64,000 nt of DNA, taken from positions 45,730 to 109,729 of the forward strand of contig JALFCF010000008.1 in the NCBI GenBank assembly GCA_022771205.1, in the 5' to 3' direction. Positions 52,367 to 61,640 of this stretch are shown here, one piece after another. The notes beneath the pieces are model-generated. The model worked only from the letters and a program-made list of their open reading frames with translations. It was not told the DNA's origin and searched no databases. The number at the start of each line of letters is the position of its first letter. Positions within the stretch are counted from its first letter, which is position 1. A program made the translations under genes and the position numbers. Source of the stretch: Mycoplasmatota bacterium. Its GTDB lineage: Bacteria > Bacillota_I > Bacilli_A > RF39 > UBA660.

Positions 52367-53248
52367 TTATTGAACCTCCTTATCTATACTCTTCTTACCA
52401 GTATTTTTAATATTTTTCTTAGCATCTTTTTTAACTACTTTTTTTGTTTTAGAATCTTTCGATAATTTTGTTTTTTCTTCCTTTTCCTTATTATCTATAG
52501 TATCATCAATTTTTTTTTGCACTTGGGAAACAAGATCCATAGCCGAATCACTAGCAACTTCCGCTACTTCACCAAACTTTTCTTTTACTTCATCGACAAC
52601 TTCTTTTACATCCTCTATAGTAATAGATGTATTAATTTTCTTTTCTTTATTATCTAAAAAACATCCGTACAAAAAGATATATCTATCAAACAATAACAAA
52701 AACGCTGTATCTAAACAAGTAAGAATTGTTCCATCAAGAGTTGTAGTTGCAATCAAATCAACAGCCCATAATATAATAGTTAAAATAAATACAGAAGAAA
52801 AATAAGCATCATTTTTAATTTCATTAAACGGAGACTTGCTTAAATGAAACTCTTTCCATATTCTCGTTCTACGAAACATTGTATGAAACAAATATATAAA
52901 TAAAACTAACTGTAACACACATCCAACTAATGCATCTAAAGAAAAAGATTGAAAAATAGTTAATACAGAAGTAATAGCATTAAGAAAATAAAGTAAAATT
53001 AAAAATACATTTAAAAAATCAAAATATCTCTTTCCAACTTTAGTTTTCAATGCAACAAAATAAACCAATAAAATTAAATATAAACTATTATGATTAATAA
53101 TACTTCTCAAAATTTCACTAGTACTAAGATTATTATTTATTGCAAAAGACTGACTTAAAATAATAATAATACCAATAAAAATAATAATTAAATTTGTAAT
53201 AATATTAGGATTATCATACCACTCAACTTGAGTCCTTTGTTTTTCCAT
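52367..53248 (-). CDS. Hypothetical polytopic membrane protein with Lys-rich tail
   Basis: 293 residues. Six or so spans to about residue 205 (IITNLIIIFIGIIIILSQSF; LYLILLVYFVALKTK; VFLILLYFLNAITSVLTIF; SSVFILTIILWAVDLIATTT). It then has an amphipathic helix (VKEVVDEVKEKFGEVAEVAS) and about 45 mostly Lys/Asp/Thr residues, a disordered nucleic-acid- or lipid-head-binding-like tail. Two bases before the next gene; an operon of two. Function unknown. Confidence 0.6.
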   Translation of the reverse strand: MEKQRTQVEWYDNPNIITNLIIIFIGIIIILSQSFAINNNLSTSEILRSIINHNSLYLILLVYFVALKTKVGKRYFDFLNVFLILLYFLNAITSVLTIFQSFSLDALVGCVLQLVLFIYLFHTMFRRTRIWKEFHLSKSPFNEIKNDAYFSSVFILTIILWAVDLIATTTLDGTILTCLDTAFLLLFDRYIFLYGCFLDNKEKKINTSITIEDVKEVVDEVKEKFGEVAEVASDSAMDLVSQVQKKIDDTIDNKEKEEKTKLSKDSKTKKVVKKDAKKNIKNTGKKSIDKEVQ

Positions 53249-53373
53249 ATTCTTATCATCTCCTTACTATAATATTATAACATACATAAAGAAAGAATTT
53301 AGAATAGATATGAATTTTTCTTTAAAATTTGACAATCATATGATATAATACCAGTGAATTGGAGGGGATAGCA

Positions 53374-54678
53374 TTGATACCTACAGTAGCATTAGTTGGT
53401 AGACCGAATGTTGGAAAATCAACTTTATTTAATAAAATTGTTGGAAAAAAAATTGCAATTATCGAAGACTTACCTGGAGTAACAAGAGATAGAATTTATC
53501 AAGAAGTAACATATAATAACAAAAAATTCTACTTAGTTGATACAGGTGGAATCGATGCAAGTAAAATGAAATTTAATGACGAAATCAAAATGCAAGCAGA
53601 AATAGCTATCAAAGAAGCTGAAGTTGTAGTTTTTATAGTGGATGGCAAAGAAGGACTTACAAGTAATGATTTAATCGTAAGAGATCTACTTAGAAAAAGT
53701 AATAAAAAAGTAATTGTCGCTATCAACAAAGTTGATAATAAAGCATCTCAAGAACATATATATGATTTTTATGAATTAGGTTTTGATACTTACATTCCAA
53801 TTAGTAGTATCCATAATACTGGCTATATAGATTTAATGGAAGAAATTACAAAAGATTTTACAGAAAAAGAAGATAAAGTTGATAATAGATTAAAATTTTC
53901 TATTATTGGCAGACCAAACGTAGGAAAAAGCAGTCTAATGAATGCCCTACTAAATGAAGAACGTGTAGTTGTATCCAACGTAGCAGGAACAACAAGAGAC
54001 TCTATTGACTCAGTCTTAAAATATCATAATGAAGAATACGTTTTAATAGATACAGCAGGGATGAGGAAAAAAGGACGTGTCTTTGAAGCAATCGAGAAAT
54101 ACAGCTTATTTCGTTCACTTAAAGCAATTGATAGAAGTGATATTTGTTTAGTAGTAATCAATGCTGAAGAAGGTATTAAAGAACATGATAAACACATAGC
54201 CGGATATGCTATAGAACGTGGAAAAGGTTTAATATTTGTAGTAAACAAATGGGACACTGTAAAAGATAAAACTATCCCAGAGTTTGAAAAAGAAATGCGA
54301 GCAGAATTTCAATTTGCTACCTATGCACCAATCGTCTATTTATCAGCTTTAACTAAAAAAAGAATTCACACACTAATGCCAGAAATCATAAAAGTTGGTG
54401 AAAACATCAAAAGAGAAATACCAACAAGCATTTTAAATAATGTAATATTAGATGCTTATCAATTAAATATCCCTCCATCTTATAAAGGAAAAAGATTAAA
54501 AATATACTTTACCAACCAAACTGGAACAAAACCACCAAAATTCACACTAAGAGTAAATAATAAAGGACTAGTTCACTTTTCATATGAAAGATATTTAGAA
54601 AATAAACTAAGAGAAAACTTTGAATTAGAAGGAACACCAATAATTCTTCAATTTAAAAATAGAAATGGAGAAGAATAA
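53374..54678 (+). CDS. der: Ribosome-assembly GTPase Der (EngA)
   Basis: 434 residues with two tandem GTPase domains and a KH-like domain. First P-loop VALVGRPNVGKSTLFNKIVG, DLPGVTRD, DTGGI, NKVD. Second FSIIGRPNVGKSSLMNALLN, DTAGMRKKG, NKWD. It matures the 50S subunit. The start is a TTG at 53374 placed seven bases after GGAGGGG; the five extra upstream codons would begin in the ribosome site. Confidence 0.96.
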   Translation: MIPTVALVGRPNVGKSTLFNKIVGKKIAIIEDLPGVTRDRIYQEVTYNNKKFYLVDTGGIDASKMKFNDEIKMQAEIAIKEAEVVVFIVDGKEGLTSNDLIVRDLLRKSNKKVIVAINKVDNKASQEHIYDFYELGFDTYIPISSIHNTGYIDLMEEITKDFTEKEDKVDNRLKFSIIGRPNVGKSSLMNALLNEERVVVSNVAGTTRDSIDSVLKYHNEEYVLIDTAGMRKKGRVFEAIEKYSLFRSLKAIDRSDICLVVINAEEGIKEHDKHIAGYAIERGKGLIFVVNKWDTVKDKTIPEFEKEMRAEFQFATYAPIVYLSALTKKRIHTLMPEIIKVGENIKREIPTSILNNVILDAYQLNIPPSYKGKRLKIYFTNQTGTKPPKFTLRVNNKGLVHFSYERYLENKLRENFELEGTPIILQFKNRNGEE

Positions 54679-54679
54679 T

Positions 54680-54991
54680 ATGCTACTAGGAAACGGTTTT
54701 AACAATAACAATCAATCAGGATTATCTAAACCTGTAGGAAATCACCAGTTTGAAAATAAACAATTTGTAAACAAAAATTATGAATTTCAACAAAATATTA
54801 GTCAAAACAGAACACAAAAAAATATATTTACAAAGGATATCAAAACACAACAGCATATAAATCCTTTGAATAAAAATGATATGGCAGACAAAACTTTAGC
54901 ATTACTACACGAAAGATTAAATCAAGGATCTATATCACTAGATGAATTCAATAAACAATGCGAAATATTAAGAACAAACAGACAAAAATAA
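54680..54991 (+). CDS. Asn/Gln-rich protein with SHOCT-like C-terminus
   Basis: 103 residues. The first 65 are Asn/Gln-rich and probably disordered. The end (LALLHERLNQGSISLDEFNK, then QCEILRT) matches the short C-terminal SHOCT domain, an oligomerisation helix pair. The start lies one base after the der stop with GGAGAAGAATAAT as ribosome site. Function unknown. Confidence 0.65.
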   Translation: MLLGNGFNNNNQSGLSKPVGNHQFENKQFVNKNYEFQQNISQNRTQKNIFTKDIKTQQHINPLNKNDMADKTLALLHERLNQGSISLDEFNKQCEILRTNRQK

Positions 54992-55020
54992 ACCAACTAT
55001 TGTGTTGGTTTATTTTTTTT
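54988..55020 (+). terminator. Terminator after der operon
   Basis: AAACCAAC-TATTGT-GTTGGTTT hairpin followed by ATTTTTTTT. Confidence 0.9.
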
Positions 55021-55076
55021 ACATAATAAGTACAGAAAAAACAATCTACTACATAAAATAATATAGGAGGTTTATT

Positions 55077-55316
55077 ATGTTTGGTGACAATTTCTTTAAA
55101 CGCGTTGAAAACAAAACTAATGTAGACAAAGAAACAATTCTTTCTTTAGCCAAAAAAATTCAAAATACAAATATGAAAGACGAAAAAACATTAAGAGAAG
55201 TAATTAGAGAAATTAGTAAAATGACAGGAAAAAATGTTACTCAAGAAAAAGAAGATAAAATCATAAATAATATCCTAGAAAATAATGTTCCAAAAAATAT
55301 AGATAAAATGTTTTAA
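55077..55316 (+). CDS. spoVIF: Stage VI sporulation protein F-like
   Basis: 79 residues. FGDNFFKRVENKTNVDKETI, LSLAKKIQNTNMKDEKTLRE, VIREISKMTGKNV and EKEDKIINNILENNVPKNID match the small SpoVIF (YjcC) family: the FF-x-x-x-x-x-KT-x-V start, the kDE-T-R block and the EDKI-x-x-x-I block ending in P. In Bacillus it is a mother-cell protein needed for late GerE-dependent coat genes. Strong TAGGAGGTTTATT before the ATG. Single-gene unit with its own terminator. Confidence 0.8.
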   Translation: MFGDNFFKRVENKTNVDKETILSLAKKIQNTNMKDEKTLREVIREISKMTGKNVTQEKEDKIINNILENNVPKNIDKMF

Positions 55317-55337
55317 ATACCGCTAAGGTATTTTTCT
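55312..55337 (+). terminator. Terminator of spoVIF
   Basis: AAATACC-GCTA-AGGTATTT hairpin, then TTCTTAT. Confidence 0.7.
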
Positions 55338-55381
55338 TATATCAAAATTATGTTACAATAAAAAAAATAAGAGGTGGTAAA

Positions 55382-56473
55382 ATGTATTGCTTTAGATGTG
55401 GAACTAAAGTAGATGATAAAGTTGAGTACTGTCCCCACTGCGGGGCCAATATAAAAGAAGAATTATCCCGATATAACTATTCTCCTAATGAAAATGATTA
55501 TATAAAACCTACAATAAATCTAGAGCAAAGTCATGAAGAACAATTTACATATAGTAAAAATTATAGTAATATAAAAAACACTAAAATAAATACAAATAAA
55601 ATAGAAGTAAATAAAGATAGTGATTATGTTAAAGCATACATTGGTAATAACTATGAAAAAATCAAAAATTTAATATTTTCTCTACCCTGCTTTTTTCTAG
55701 GTCCATTATACTTATTCTATCGTAAATTATATAGCGTTGGTTTCATATGGCTTATATTTTTAATTATTTTTATTAGCAGCCCAATATTATACTTTATTTC
55801 CGCAATAATAATGGCCACTTCATTTAAAAGCATATATTTTAGTCACATCACTAAAAAGATAACAACAATAGAAAAGACATATCAAGGTTTAGATTATGAA
55901 ACAATAAAAGACAAATGTCAAAAAATTGGTGGAACATCACTAATCATTCCGACAATAATAATATCAATTATACTCATGATAATAATTGTTTCAATCATTG
56001 TAATAGTAGATAATATAAATAATAAATTTAATACAACTAGAGTTAACATATTAAAAGAAAACAAAAACTATAGTATAAATAATTTATCATACACAATTCC
56101 AAAAGGATTTACTATAAATTATAGTGAAGACAATAAATATCATAGCTATAGAAGTTATTATAACGATAATACATGTGATATCAATCTTAGAGTAACTTTA
56201 AATGCAGATTATTATGAAAACGAACTTGATTATATAAATAGTATGATTCAAATAAATATAAATGATGAAATAAGCCCTATTTCTACAGTCTCTATAAATA
56301 GTACCGAATGGACATATGTAACAGTTAAAAGTGAATATTCTACACAAACAACATATGTAGTAAAGAAAAACAACAATTTATACAAGCTAGAAACAAGTAG
56401 TGGAAACGAAGATATAACTATCTGCCAACAAGAGTTTGATAAAGTAATTAATAGTTTAACTTTAAAAAAATAA
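55382..56473 (+). CDS. Zinc-ribbon membrane protein (DUF2628-like)
   Basis: 363 residues. N-terminal zinc ribbon YCFRCGTKVDDKVEYCPHCG; an Asn/Tyr-rich linker. Around 95-155 lies a hydrophobic hairpin NLIFSLPCFFLGPLYLFYRK, LYSVGFIWLIFLIIFISSP, as in DUF2628. A third span (SLIIPTIIISIILMIIIVSI) leads to a C-terminal extracytoplasmic domain of about 150 residues. Similar in layout to the zinc-ribbon protein at 7033. Function unknown. Confidence 0.7.
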   Translation: MYCFRCGTKVDDKVEYCPHCGANIKEELSRYNYSPNENDYIKPTINLEQSHEEQFTYSKNYSNIKNTKINTNKIEVNKDSDYVKAYIGNNYEKIKNLIFSLPCFFLGPLYLFYRKLYSVGFIWLIFLIIFISSPILYFISAIIMATSFKSIYFSHITKKITTIEKTYQGLDYETIKDKCQKIGGTSLIIPTIIISIILMIIIVSIIVIVDNINNKFNTTRVNILKENKNYSINNLSYTIPKGFTINYSEDNKYHSYRSYYNDNTCDINLRVTLNADYYENELDYINSMIQININDEISPISTVSINSTEWTYVTVKSEYSTQTTYVVKKNNNLYKLETSSGNEDITICQQEFDKVINSLTLKK

Positions 56474-56474
56474 A

Positions 56475-56504
56475 AGATACGATGTAAAATCGTTCTTTTT
56501 TTTT
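56475..56504 (+). terminator. Terminator of the 55382 gene
   Basis: ACGAT-GTAAA-ATCGT hairpin followed by TCTTTTTTTT. Confidence 0.75.
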
Positions 56505-56543
56505 AATGTTTATCATAAAGTTAACTGTATAAGGAGAATGTGT

Positions 56544-56924
56544 ATGGATAAACATGAAATTATTAAAAATATTGCTAAAAGAAGTGGCGGAGACATCTAT
56601 CTAGGGGTTGTTGGAGCAGTAAGAACTGGTAAATCTACTTTTATAAAAAGAATGGTAGAAACATTAATAGTACCAAATATAGAAGATGAATACGAAAGAA
56701 AAAGAGCATTAGATGAAATTCCACAAAGTGCAGCTGGAAAAACAATCATGACAACAGAACCAAAATTTGTTCCAAATAATACTGCCAAAATTAAAATTGA
56801 TGACTTCACCTGTAACATAAGACTAATAGACTGTGTAGGTTATATGATTGAAAAAGCACAAGGAGCTACAGATGAAAATGGTCCAAGAATGGTAAAAACA
56901 CCTTGGGTGTTGTTGAATAAGTGA
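56544..56924 (+). pseudogene. spoIVA: 5' part of spoIVA, cut off by a mobile element
   Basis: ATG 56544 after AAGGAGAATGTGT. Residues 1-121 match the start of the spore-coat ATPase SpoIVA (normally about 490 residues): GGDIYLGVVGAVRTGKSTFI with the P-loop, PQSAAGKTIMTTEPKFVPN, IRLIDCVGYM and NGPRMVKTPW. Homology ends at 56906. Five foreign codons (VLLNK) and a TGA follow. The remaining three quarters, including the middle and the membrane-targeting C-terminus, are absent from this window. SpoIVA forms the basement layer of the coat around the forespore and is made in the mother cell. Confidence 0.93.
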
Positions 56925-56975
56925 TACCCAAATATAAAAATAAAGAAATACCTTATAAAATAAGGATAAAAGGCA

Positions 56976-57028
56976 ATATTTCACTTTATTAGTTAAAGGC
57001 TAAAATTTAGAAAGTGAGATATTTTTTT
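56976..57028 (+). terminator. Hairpin with T-run at the left end of the spoIVA element
   Basis: ATATTTCACTTT (56976-56987) pairs with AAAGTGAGATAT (57011-57022, one G-T pair) and is followed by a run of seven Ts. It abuts the ATG of the next gene and includes its only possible ribosome site (AAAGTGAG), so it may both end spoIVA transcripts and restrict translation of that gene. A second small repeat, CCTTAT/ATAAGG, lies at about 56951-56965. Confidence 0.55.
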
Positions 57029-58012
57029 ATGGAAAATAAGGAAATTTTTAAAAATAGTGAATTAATTCCTTTGCTGATAAAATATGTTAAGGTAAATAAA
57101 GTTGTATTTCCTATTGAGAAAGTAAAGTATTTATCTAATGCAGAAGTTATAGATGTATTAAAGAATTGTATTGATAAGGAAGAAATATATAATCCTAACT
57201 ATGAAATGGTTAAAAATATTACTTTATTAGATGATAATGATTTAAAAGATATATACCCTCTTATAAAAGAAAGTATGGAAAAAATCAATTACGATTATAT
57301 GAGAGATATTAAAGATTTAGTTAATAATGTTAAATCAAGAAAGAAAGGTAAAAAATATTCTTTTGAAGAACATTTAAAGGCATTAATAATTGCTCTACTT
57401 TCTAATCATAGATGGGGAGATAATAATATTAGGGAAAATATGGATGCTATTGATGAAATATTTCATAATTATAATAAGAATTATTTAAAAGTTGTTGAAC
57501 CAAGTGTTTTAGTTAATAAGTTAAGGAAGATTCATTGCACTAACCCAATGATTAGTTATCAAATGAAAGCATTATCTAAAAATATAATGGTATTAGAACA
57601 AATAGAAAAAGATTATGGAAGTTTAGATAAGTTTGTAAGTAAAGAAAAACCTAATGACATAGCAAATATGTTTAACAGTGGTAAATATAAATTAATACAA
57701 GTTGGACGAGCTTTTGCTTATGATTATTTAAAAAGAGTTGGAGTTAATACTTGCAAAAAGAGTTCTCAATTAGAAAGATTATTTGGTAGTCATAGACTAG
57801 GAATTGTTGAAAATGCTAATGCTACTGAACAACAAGTATTAAATATTATAAAAAAGATTGCTGAATTAAATAACTGTGATGAGATAATCGTAGAATCAAT
57901 AATCCAACAATTTTGTTTATTAAGATCTGCTAACATTTGTGGAGAACACCCTAACTGCGAGAAATGTAAGATAAGAAATTATTGTCATTATAACAAGAGA
58001 TATGATGATTAA
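57029..58012 (+). CDS. Endonuclease III-like Fe-S protein of the mobile element
   Basis: 327 residues. An N-terminal 110-residue helical extension, then a helical HhH-GPD-like region (YSFEEHLKALIIALLSNHRW; MAKIRH-free middle). The C-terminal cysteine cluster CGEHPNCEKCKIRNYC is C-x5-C-x2-C-x5-C, one residue shorter in the first gap than classical endonuclease III. A G-V-N-T-C-K segment lies near the expected catalytic region, but I cannot identify the Lys/Asp pair with certainty. No good ribosome site apart from AAAGTGAG in a hairpin. Role in the element unknown; repair or nickase-like processing is speculation. Confidence 0.6.
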   Translation: MENKEIFKNSELIPLLIKYVKVNKVVFPIEKVKYLSNAEVIDVLKNCIDKEEIYNPNYEMVKNITLLDDNDLKDIYPLIKESMEKINYDYMRDIKDLVNNVKSRKKGKKYSFEEHLKALIIALLSNHRWGDNNIRENMDAIDEIFHNYNKNYLKVVEPSVLVNKLRKIHCTNPMISYQMKALSKNIMVLEQIEKDYGSLDKFVSKEKPNDIANMFNSGKYKLIQVGRAFAYDYLKRVGVNTCKKSSQLERLFGSHRLGIVENANATEQQVLNIIKKIAELNNCDEIIVESIIQQFCLLRSANICGEHPNCEKCKIRNYCHYNKRYDD

Positions 58013-58019
58013 TGTAATT

Positions 58020-58048
58020 AAAGGTATGTTTAACGACATATCTTTTTT
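58020..58048 (+). terminator. Terminator after the endonuclease III-like gene
   Basis: AAGGTATGT-TTAACG-ACATATCTT hairpin followed by TTTTGTTG. Confidence 0.7.
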
Positions 58049-58077
58049 GTTGTTTAAAAAGAAAGGAGAAATGATAT

Positions 58078-59370
58078 ATGGAATTAAATTATGCAATATT
58101 TAGAAGTGAACCTATTATGACTATACCTGATTTAGCCCAAATAGGATCACATAATAAGCGAGAAAAGAAAGCTTATCAATCAAATAAAGATATTAAAATA
58201 GAATTAAGTAAAAATAATATAGAACTTGTTCCACTAGATATGAAATATACTAAAGGTTTTGATAAACTAACAAAAGAATATAAAAAAGAACACGAAGAAA
58301 GAATGAAAACTGAACGAGCTGATAGAAAGAAAAGATACCATGAAATGTTAAATAGTTCCAAAAATTGTGTTGCTGATGAATTAATTTTTACTGCTACTCA
58401 TACTTTCTTTGATGGTATGTCTAGAGAGCAAATAAAAGAATGGGCAGATACTTGTATGGAATTTGTTTATAAAGATTTAGGTTATAAAAAAGAACAAATT
58501 TTACATGCAACTGTCCATTTAGATGAATTAACACCTCATGTTCATTGTGTTGTTGTTCCACTTGTTAAGAAATTGGATAAGAGAACTAATACTGAAAGAT
58601 ATACCATATCTAAAAAACAATATATTAGAGATAAAATACACCTATCACAATTACAAGATATGTATCATAAAAGTCTAACTGAAAAAGGTTATGATCTAGA
58701 ACGAGGTATTAAAGGTAGTGATAATAAACACATTAAAATAAAAGAATATAAACAACTTACTAAAAAATTAAATCACGAATTAAATGCTAAAAGTGATAGA
58801 TTAGATAAAGCGATGAGTGAGTTTGAAGAACAAATGAAAACAAATAAAAAGATTCCTTTTGATAATAAACATGTTATTTTAGAAAAAGAAACTTTTGATA
58901 GTATGAATAATGTTATTAATGAATCTAAAAAAGTAATGGAATTGCAACCTAAACTACAAACAATATTTAATAAAGTTGATAGTTATGCTAATAGTTATAA
59001 ATCACTAGAAAAAGAAAATCAAAAATATAGGAAAGAAATAAGTAAACTAGAATATGAAAATCAAAACCTAGAACAAGAAAATAGAAGTTTAATTTATAGA
59101 TTAAGTGAACTATTTCAACTATTAAAGAAATTTTTAAGAAAATTATTACAACGAGGTAATGATTATACTAAAGATGAAACTGCTGATGTTGTTAAAGATT
59201 GTTATGATAATAGTGAGTTTGATATGGGAGATGTTGTAAGAATATCTAAAGGAACAACTAAACAAGATGAATTATTTGATTATGTTGAAGCACCAGATTA
59301 TTATAAAGAAAGAGTTAGAGATTATGATGAAGAAGAATACGATAAAGATGATTTTGATTTAAGTAGATAA
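58078..59370 (+). CDS. mobV: MobV-family relaxase (Mob_Pre)
   Basis: 430 residues. N-terminal Mob_Pre domain to about 215: NYAIFRSEPIMTIPDLAQIG, SHNKREKKAYQSN, and the metal-binding HATVHLDELTPHVHCVVVPL with the HxDExxPHxH triad. It nicks the origin of transfer and stays bound to the strand. A long coiled coil (230-350) and an acidic tail follow. GGAG lies before the ATG. It makes the element mobilizable by a helper conjugation system; no coupling protein is in view. An oriT is expected upstream but I could not define it. Confidence 0.92.
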   Translation: MELNYAIFRSEPIMTIPDLAQIGSHNKREKKAYQSNKDIKIELSKNNIELVPLDMKYTKGFDKLTKEYKKEHEERMKTERADRKKRYHEMLNSSKNCVADELIFTATHTFFDGMSREQIKEWADTCMEFVYKDLGYKKEQILHATVHLDELTPHVHCVVVPLVKKLDKRTNTERYTISKKQYIRDKIHLSQLQDMYHKSLTEKGYDLERGIKGSDNKHIKIKEYKQLTKKLNHELNAKSDRLDKAMSEFEEQMKTNKKIPFDNKHVILEKETFDSMNNVINESKKVMELQPKLQTIFNKVDSYANSYKSLEKENQKYRKEISKLEYENQNLEQENRSLIYRLSELFQLLKKFLRKLLQRGNDYTKDETADVVKDCYDNSEFDMGDVVRISKGTTKQDELFDYVEAPDYYKERVRDYDEEEYDKDDFDLSR

Positions 59371-59542
59371 ATTTAAAAAATACTCTTGATTTTTTTGATT
59401 GTTAGAGTGATAAATAGAAAAACAGAAATTTGAAATTATACCCTATTTAAATGCTTATAGTTGAGTTTTAAGTTAAGGTTTAATCTCTTATCTGTTCTTT
59501 AAATAAAGTGCCTTAAATGGCGTATTTGAAAGGAGAATATTT

Positions 59543-59938
59543 ATGTTATTAGATGATAATACCGAGAAAGTTATTGATTTAGTTAATATGTTTGATGATT
59601 TAAAAGGAATTGATAAGATTAGATTAGCAATACACCTACTTGAAGATATAGGGTTCACACCTATTTATGATATTAATAACTTCATTAAACTTCTAAAAAA
59701 TGTATTATTAATACTAGATCATGAATCTAAAAATGTAATAACTAACTTTGCTAAATATAAGAACCTATTATTTATTTCAGCAAAGTATATGGAGCTATCA
59801 TTATTAGAAAAGCGAAAGTTTTCATTAGAAATGCTGTTTAATATCTTTCAATATGACTTTAATAATGAAGAAATAAATACCAAAATCAATGAACAATTAA
59901 ATGTATATGATTATTGTTATTCACTAAATGTATTATAA
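59543..59938 (+). CDS. Hypothetical protein of the mobile element
   Basis: 131 residues, helical and soluble: MLLDDNTEKVIDLVNMFDDL and YAKFKNLLF-like stretches; no motif recognised. AAAGGAGAATATTT precedes the ATG. It follows mobV after 172 bases that hold no gene and only weak hairpins. Confidence 0.6.
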   Translation: MLLDDNTEKVIDLVNMFDDLKGIDKIRLAIHLLEDIGFTPIYDINNFIKLLKNVLLILDHESKNVITNFAKYKNLLFISAKYMELSLLEKRKFSLEMLFNIFQYDFNNEEINTKINEQLNVYDYCYSLNVL

Positions 59939-59981
59939 AAGCGAGAATATGTTATTTTTTTTAGCATACTCTCGCTTTTTT
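59937..59981. terminator. Bidirectional terminator in the element
   Basis: AAAAGCGAGAATATG pairs with GCATACTCTCGCTTTT; T-runs on both sides serve the convergent genes ending at 59938 and 59981. Confidence 0.85.
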
Positions 59982-60430
59982 TATTTGCCTATTTTTTGAT
60001 TATTAGTTCTTCCAACAATCCAATCCATAGAAACATTATAAGTTTTACAAATATAATAAAGATTAGTTGTATTAATTAGATAATGACCCGTTTCATAACC
60101 ACTATATGTTGTTTGAGATATTTTGCAATCATCAGATAATTTTTGTTGAGATAGATTTAAACTTTTTCTTAACTCTTTTAATTTTTTACTAATTTTAACT
60201 TTGTCAGTTTTAAAATGACCATAAGTAATATTCTTTCTAATTAAACCACATATAAAATCTAATGAGAAATCATACATATCACAAAATTTAATTAGTTTAG
60301 GTAAAGGTATTGAATCGTGAGCAGTTTCCCATGATCTAACTGCTGAATCAGATACACCAAATATATAACCCAGTTCAGATTGTGTCATTTCTAATTCTTC
60401 TCTAGCATATCGTAAATTATTATCAAACAT
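59981..60430 (-). CDS. Transcriptional regulator with two XRE-type HTH domains
   Basis: 149 residues. First HTH: REELEMTQSELGYIFGVSDS, AVRSWETAHDSIP. Second HTH: LRKSLNLSQQKLSDDCKISQ, TTYSGYETGHYLI. Tandem domains without an effector domain suggest a DNA-binding repressor that controls the divergent small gene at 60549 or element transfer. GTG three codons earlier is possible; ATG 60430 has GGTGATAGTT. Confidence 0.85.
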   Translation of the reverse strand: MFDNNLRYAREELEMTQSELGYIFGVSDSAVRSWETAHDSIPLPKLIKFCDMYDFSLDFICGLIRKNITYGHFKTDKVKISKKLKELRKSLNLSQQKLSDDCKISQTTYSGYETGHYLINTTNLYYICKTYNVSMDWIVGRTNNQKIGK

Positions 60431-60548
60431 AACTATCACCGATACTATTGTCCCATTAAAATTAGTTTTAACTACGAAACCGAAGATTATTCGTTAAAAA
60501 AGTGATATAATTAAATTGTAATAAATATTTAAGTATTGGAGGTGCATT

Positions 60549-60839
60549 ATGACTAAAAAGAAAAATGATGATAATGAGTTATTTAAATCATTATTAAAAC
60601 TAAATATTAGATATGCTATTGAAGATTCAAATATAAATATAAGAATGATAGATAATAGAATAAAGTCTTATCAAACATTAATTGGCCACTTAGAAGATAA
60701 TAAACCTTTCTTCTTTCAAAAAAAGAAACTTATTGAATATAACAATAAGAAAGAAGAATATGAAAATAAAATATCTGAATTATATGCTCAATTAGGAGGA
60801 GAATATGATTTAATTGAGAAATTATATTCTGATATATAA
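60549..60839 (+). CDS. Hypothetical coiled-coil protein of the mobile element
   Basis: 96 residues, mostly helical (MTKKKNDDNELFKSLLKLNI; YNNKKEEYENKISELYAQLG). GGAGGTGCATT precedes the ATG. Divergent from the XRE regulator, separated by a 118-base promoter region. No family recognised. The 268 bases after it contain no gene until csoR. Confidence 0.6.
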   Translation: MTKKKNDDNELFKSLLKLNIRYAIEDSNINIRMIDNRIKSYQTLIGHLEDNKPFFFQKKKLIEYNNKKEEYENKISELYAQLGGEYDLIEKLYSDI

Positions 60840-61063
60840 TGATATATTATATAAAATAAAATGTTAGTAAAATAGTAATCTTATGATTAGTATATTAATA
60901 AAAAAATATGTAAAAAGTATGATATAATTAAACAGACAGATAAATAGTAATTTGTCGCTAGGATTAAATATTATTATAGTAAAAGAAAAGTTAAAAATAG
61001 CTTTTCTTTTTTTAATTTCTAAAATCAGTATGAATACTATCTTTTTTAACATATACCCCCTTA

Positions 61064-61092
61064 TTTACAGAATACCCGTATGGGTATATAAT
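61064..61092 (+). promoter_or_regulatory. csoR operon promoter with embedded CsoR operator
   Basis: TTTACA (61064-61069), 17-base spacer, TATAAT (61087-61092). The spacer and the first base of the -10 box hold the perfect inverted repeat ATACCC-GTAT-GGGTAT (61072-61087), the known CsoR-type operator pattern. Bound CsoR would cover the promoter; Cu(I) would release it. Confidence 0.85.
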
Positions 61093-61108
61093 ATGTTAGG
61101 AGGTAAAA

Positions 61109-61405
61109 ATGAAAGAAAAATATTGTAATAAAAAAACAAATAGAAGTCAAGAAGAAAAGAAACTCATAAACAATAGATTAAACAGAATTGAAGGTCAGAT
61201 AAATGGAGTAAAAAAGATGATACAAGATGATGCTTATTGCAATGATGTATTAATTCAATTATCAGCTATCGAAAATTCTGTGAAAAGCTTATCTAATTAT
61301 ATACTAGAAAATCATTTGTATGGTTGCGTATCCAGAGATTTAGAAAATGGCAAATTAGACACAATAGATGAACTAATAAGTTTATTTAAAAGATTTAATA
61401 AATAA
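61109..61405 (+). CDS. csoR: Copper-sensing repressor CsoR
   Basis: 98 residues. NNRLNRIEGQINGVKKMIQD is the family helix; the Cu(I) ligands appear as Cys in DDAYCNDVL and His plus Cys in ENHLYGCV (C-H-C signature). Derepresses on Cu(I). First gene of csoR-copZ-copA, with AGGAGGTAAAA before the ATG and its own operator at 61072-61087. Confidence 0.93.
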   Translation: MKEKYCNKKTNRSQEEKKLINNRLNRIEGQINGVKKMIQDDAYCNDVLIQLSAIENSVKSLSNYILENHLYGCVSRDLENGKLDTIDELISLFKRFNK

Positions 61406-61428
61406 TAATAGAGAGAAGGTTTTAAATA

Positions 61429-61638
61429 ATGGAAGATATAATTTTAAATGTTGAAGGAATGCATTGTGGAGGTTGTGAAACGAGAATACAAAATGCAGTT
61501 AAAAATATAGAAGGAGTAGAAAATGTTATAGCTAACCATAATGATGGTACAGTTAAAATAAGATTAAATAAAAAAATTGAAAAAAGTGTAATTGCTGAAG
61601 TAATAGAAGATATTGGTTTTGAAGTAAAGGAAGATTAA
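61429..61638 (+). CDS. copZ: Copper chaperone CopZ
   Basis: 69 residues, one HMA domain: VEGMHCGGCETRIQNAVKNI with the Cu-binding CxxC, and VIEDIGFEVKED at the end. Carries Cu(I) to CopA. Spaced 23 bases after csoR and two bases before copA. Confidence 0.92.
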   Translation: MEDIILNVEGMHCGGCETRIQNAVKNIEGVENVIANHNDGTVKIRLNKKIEKSVIAEVIEDIGFEVKED

Positions 61639-61640
61639 GT

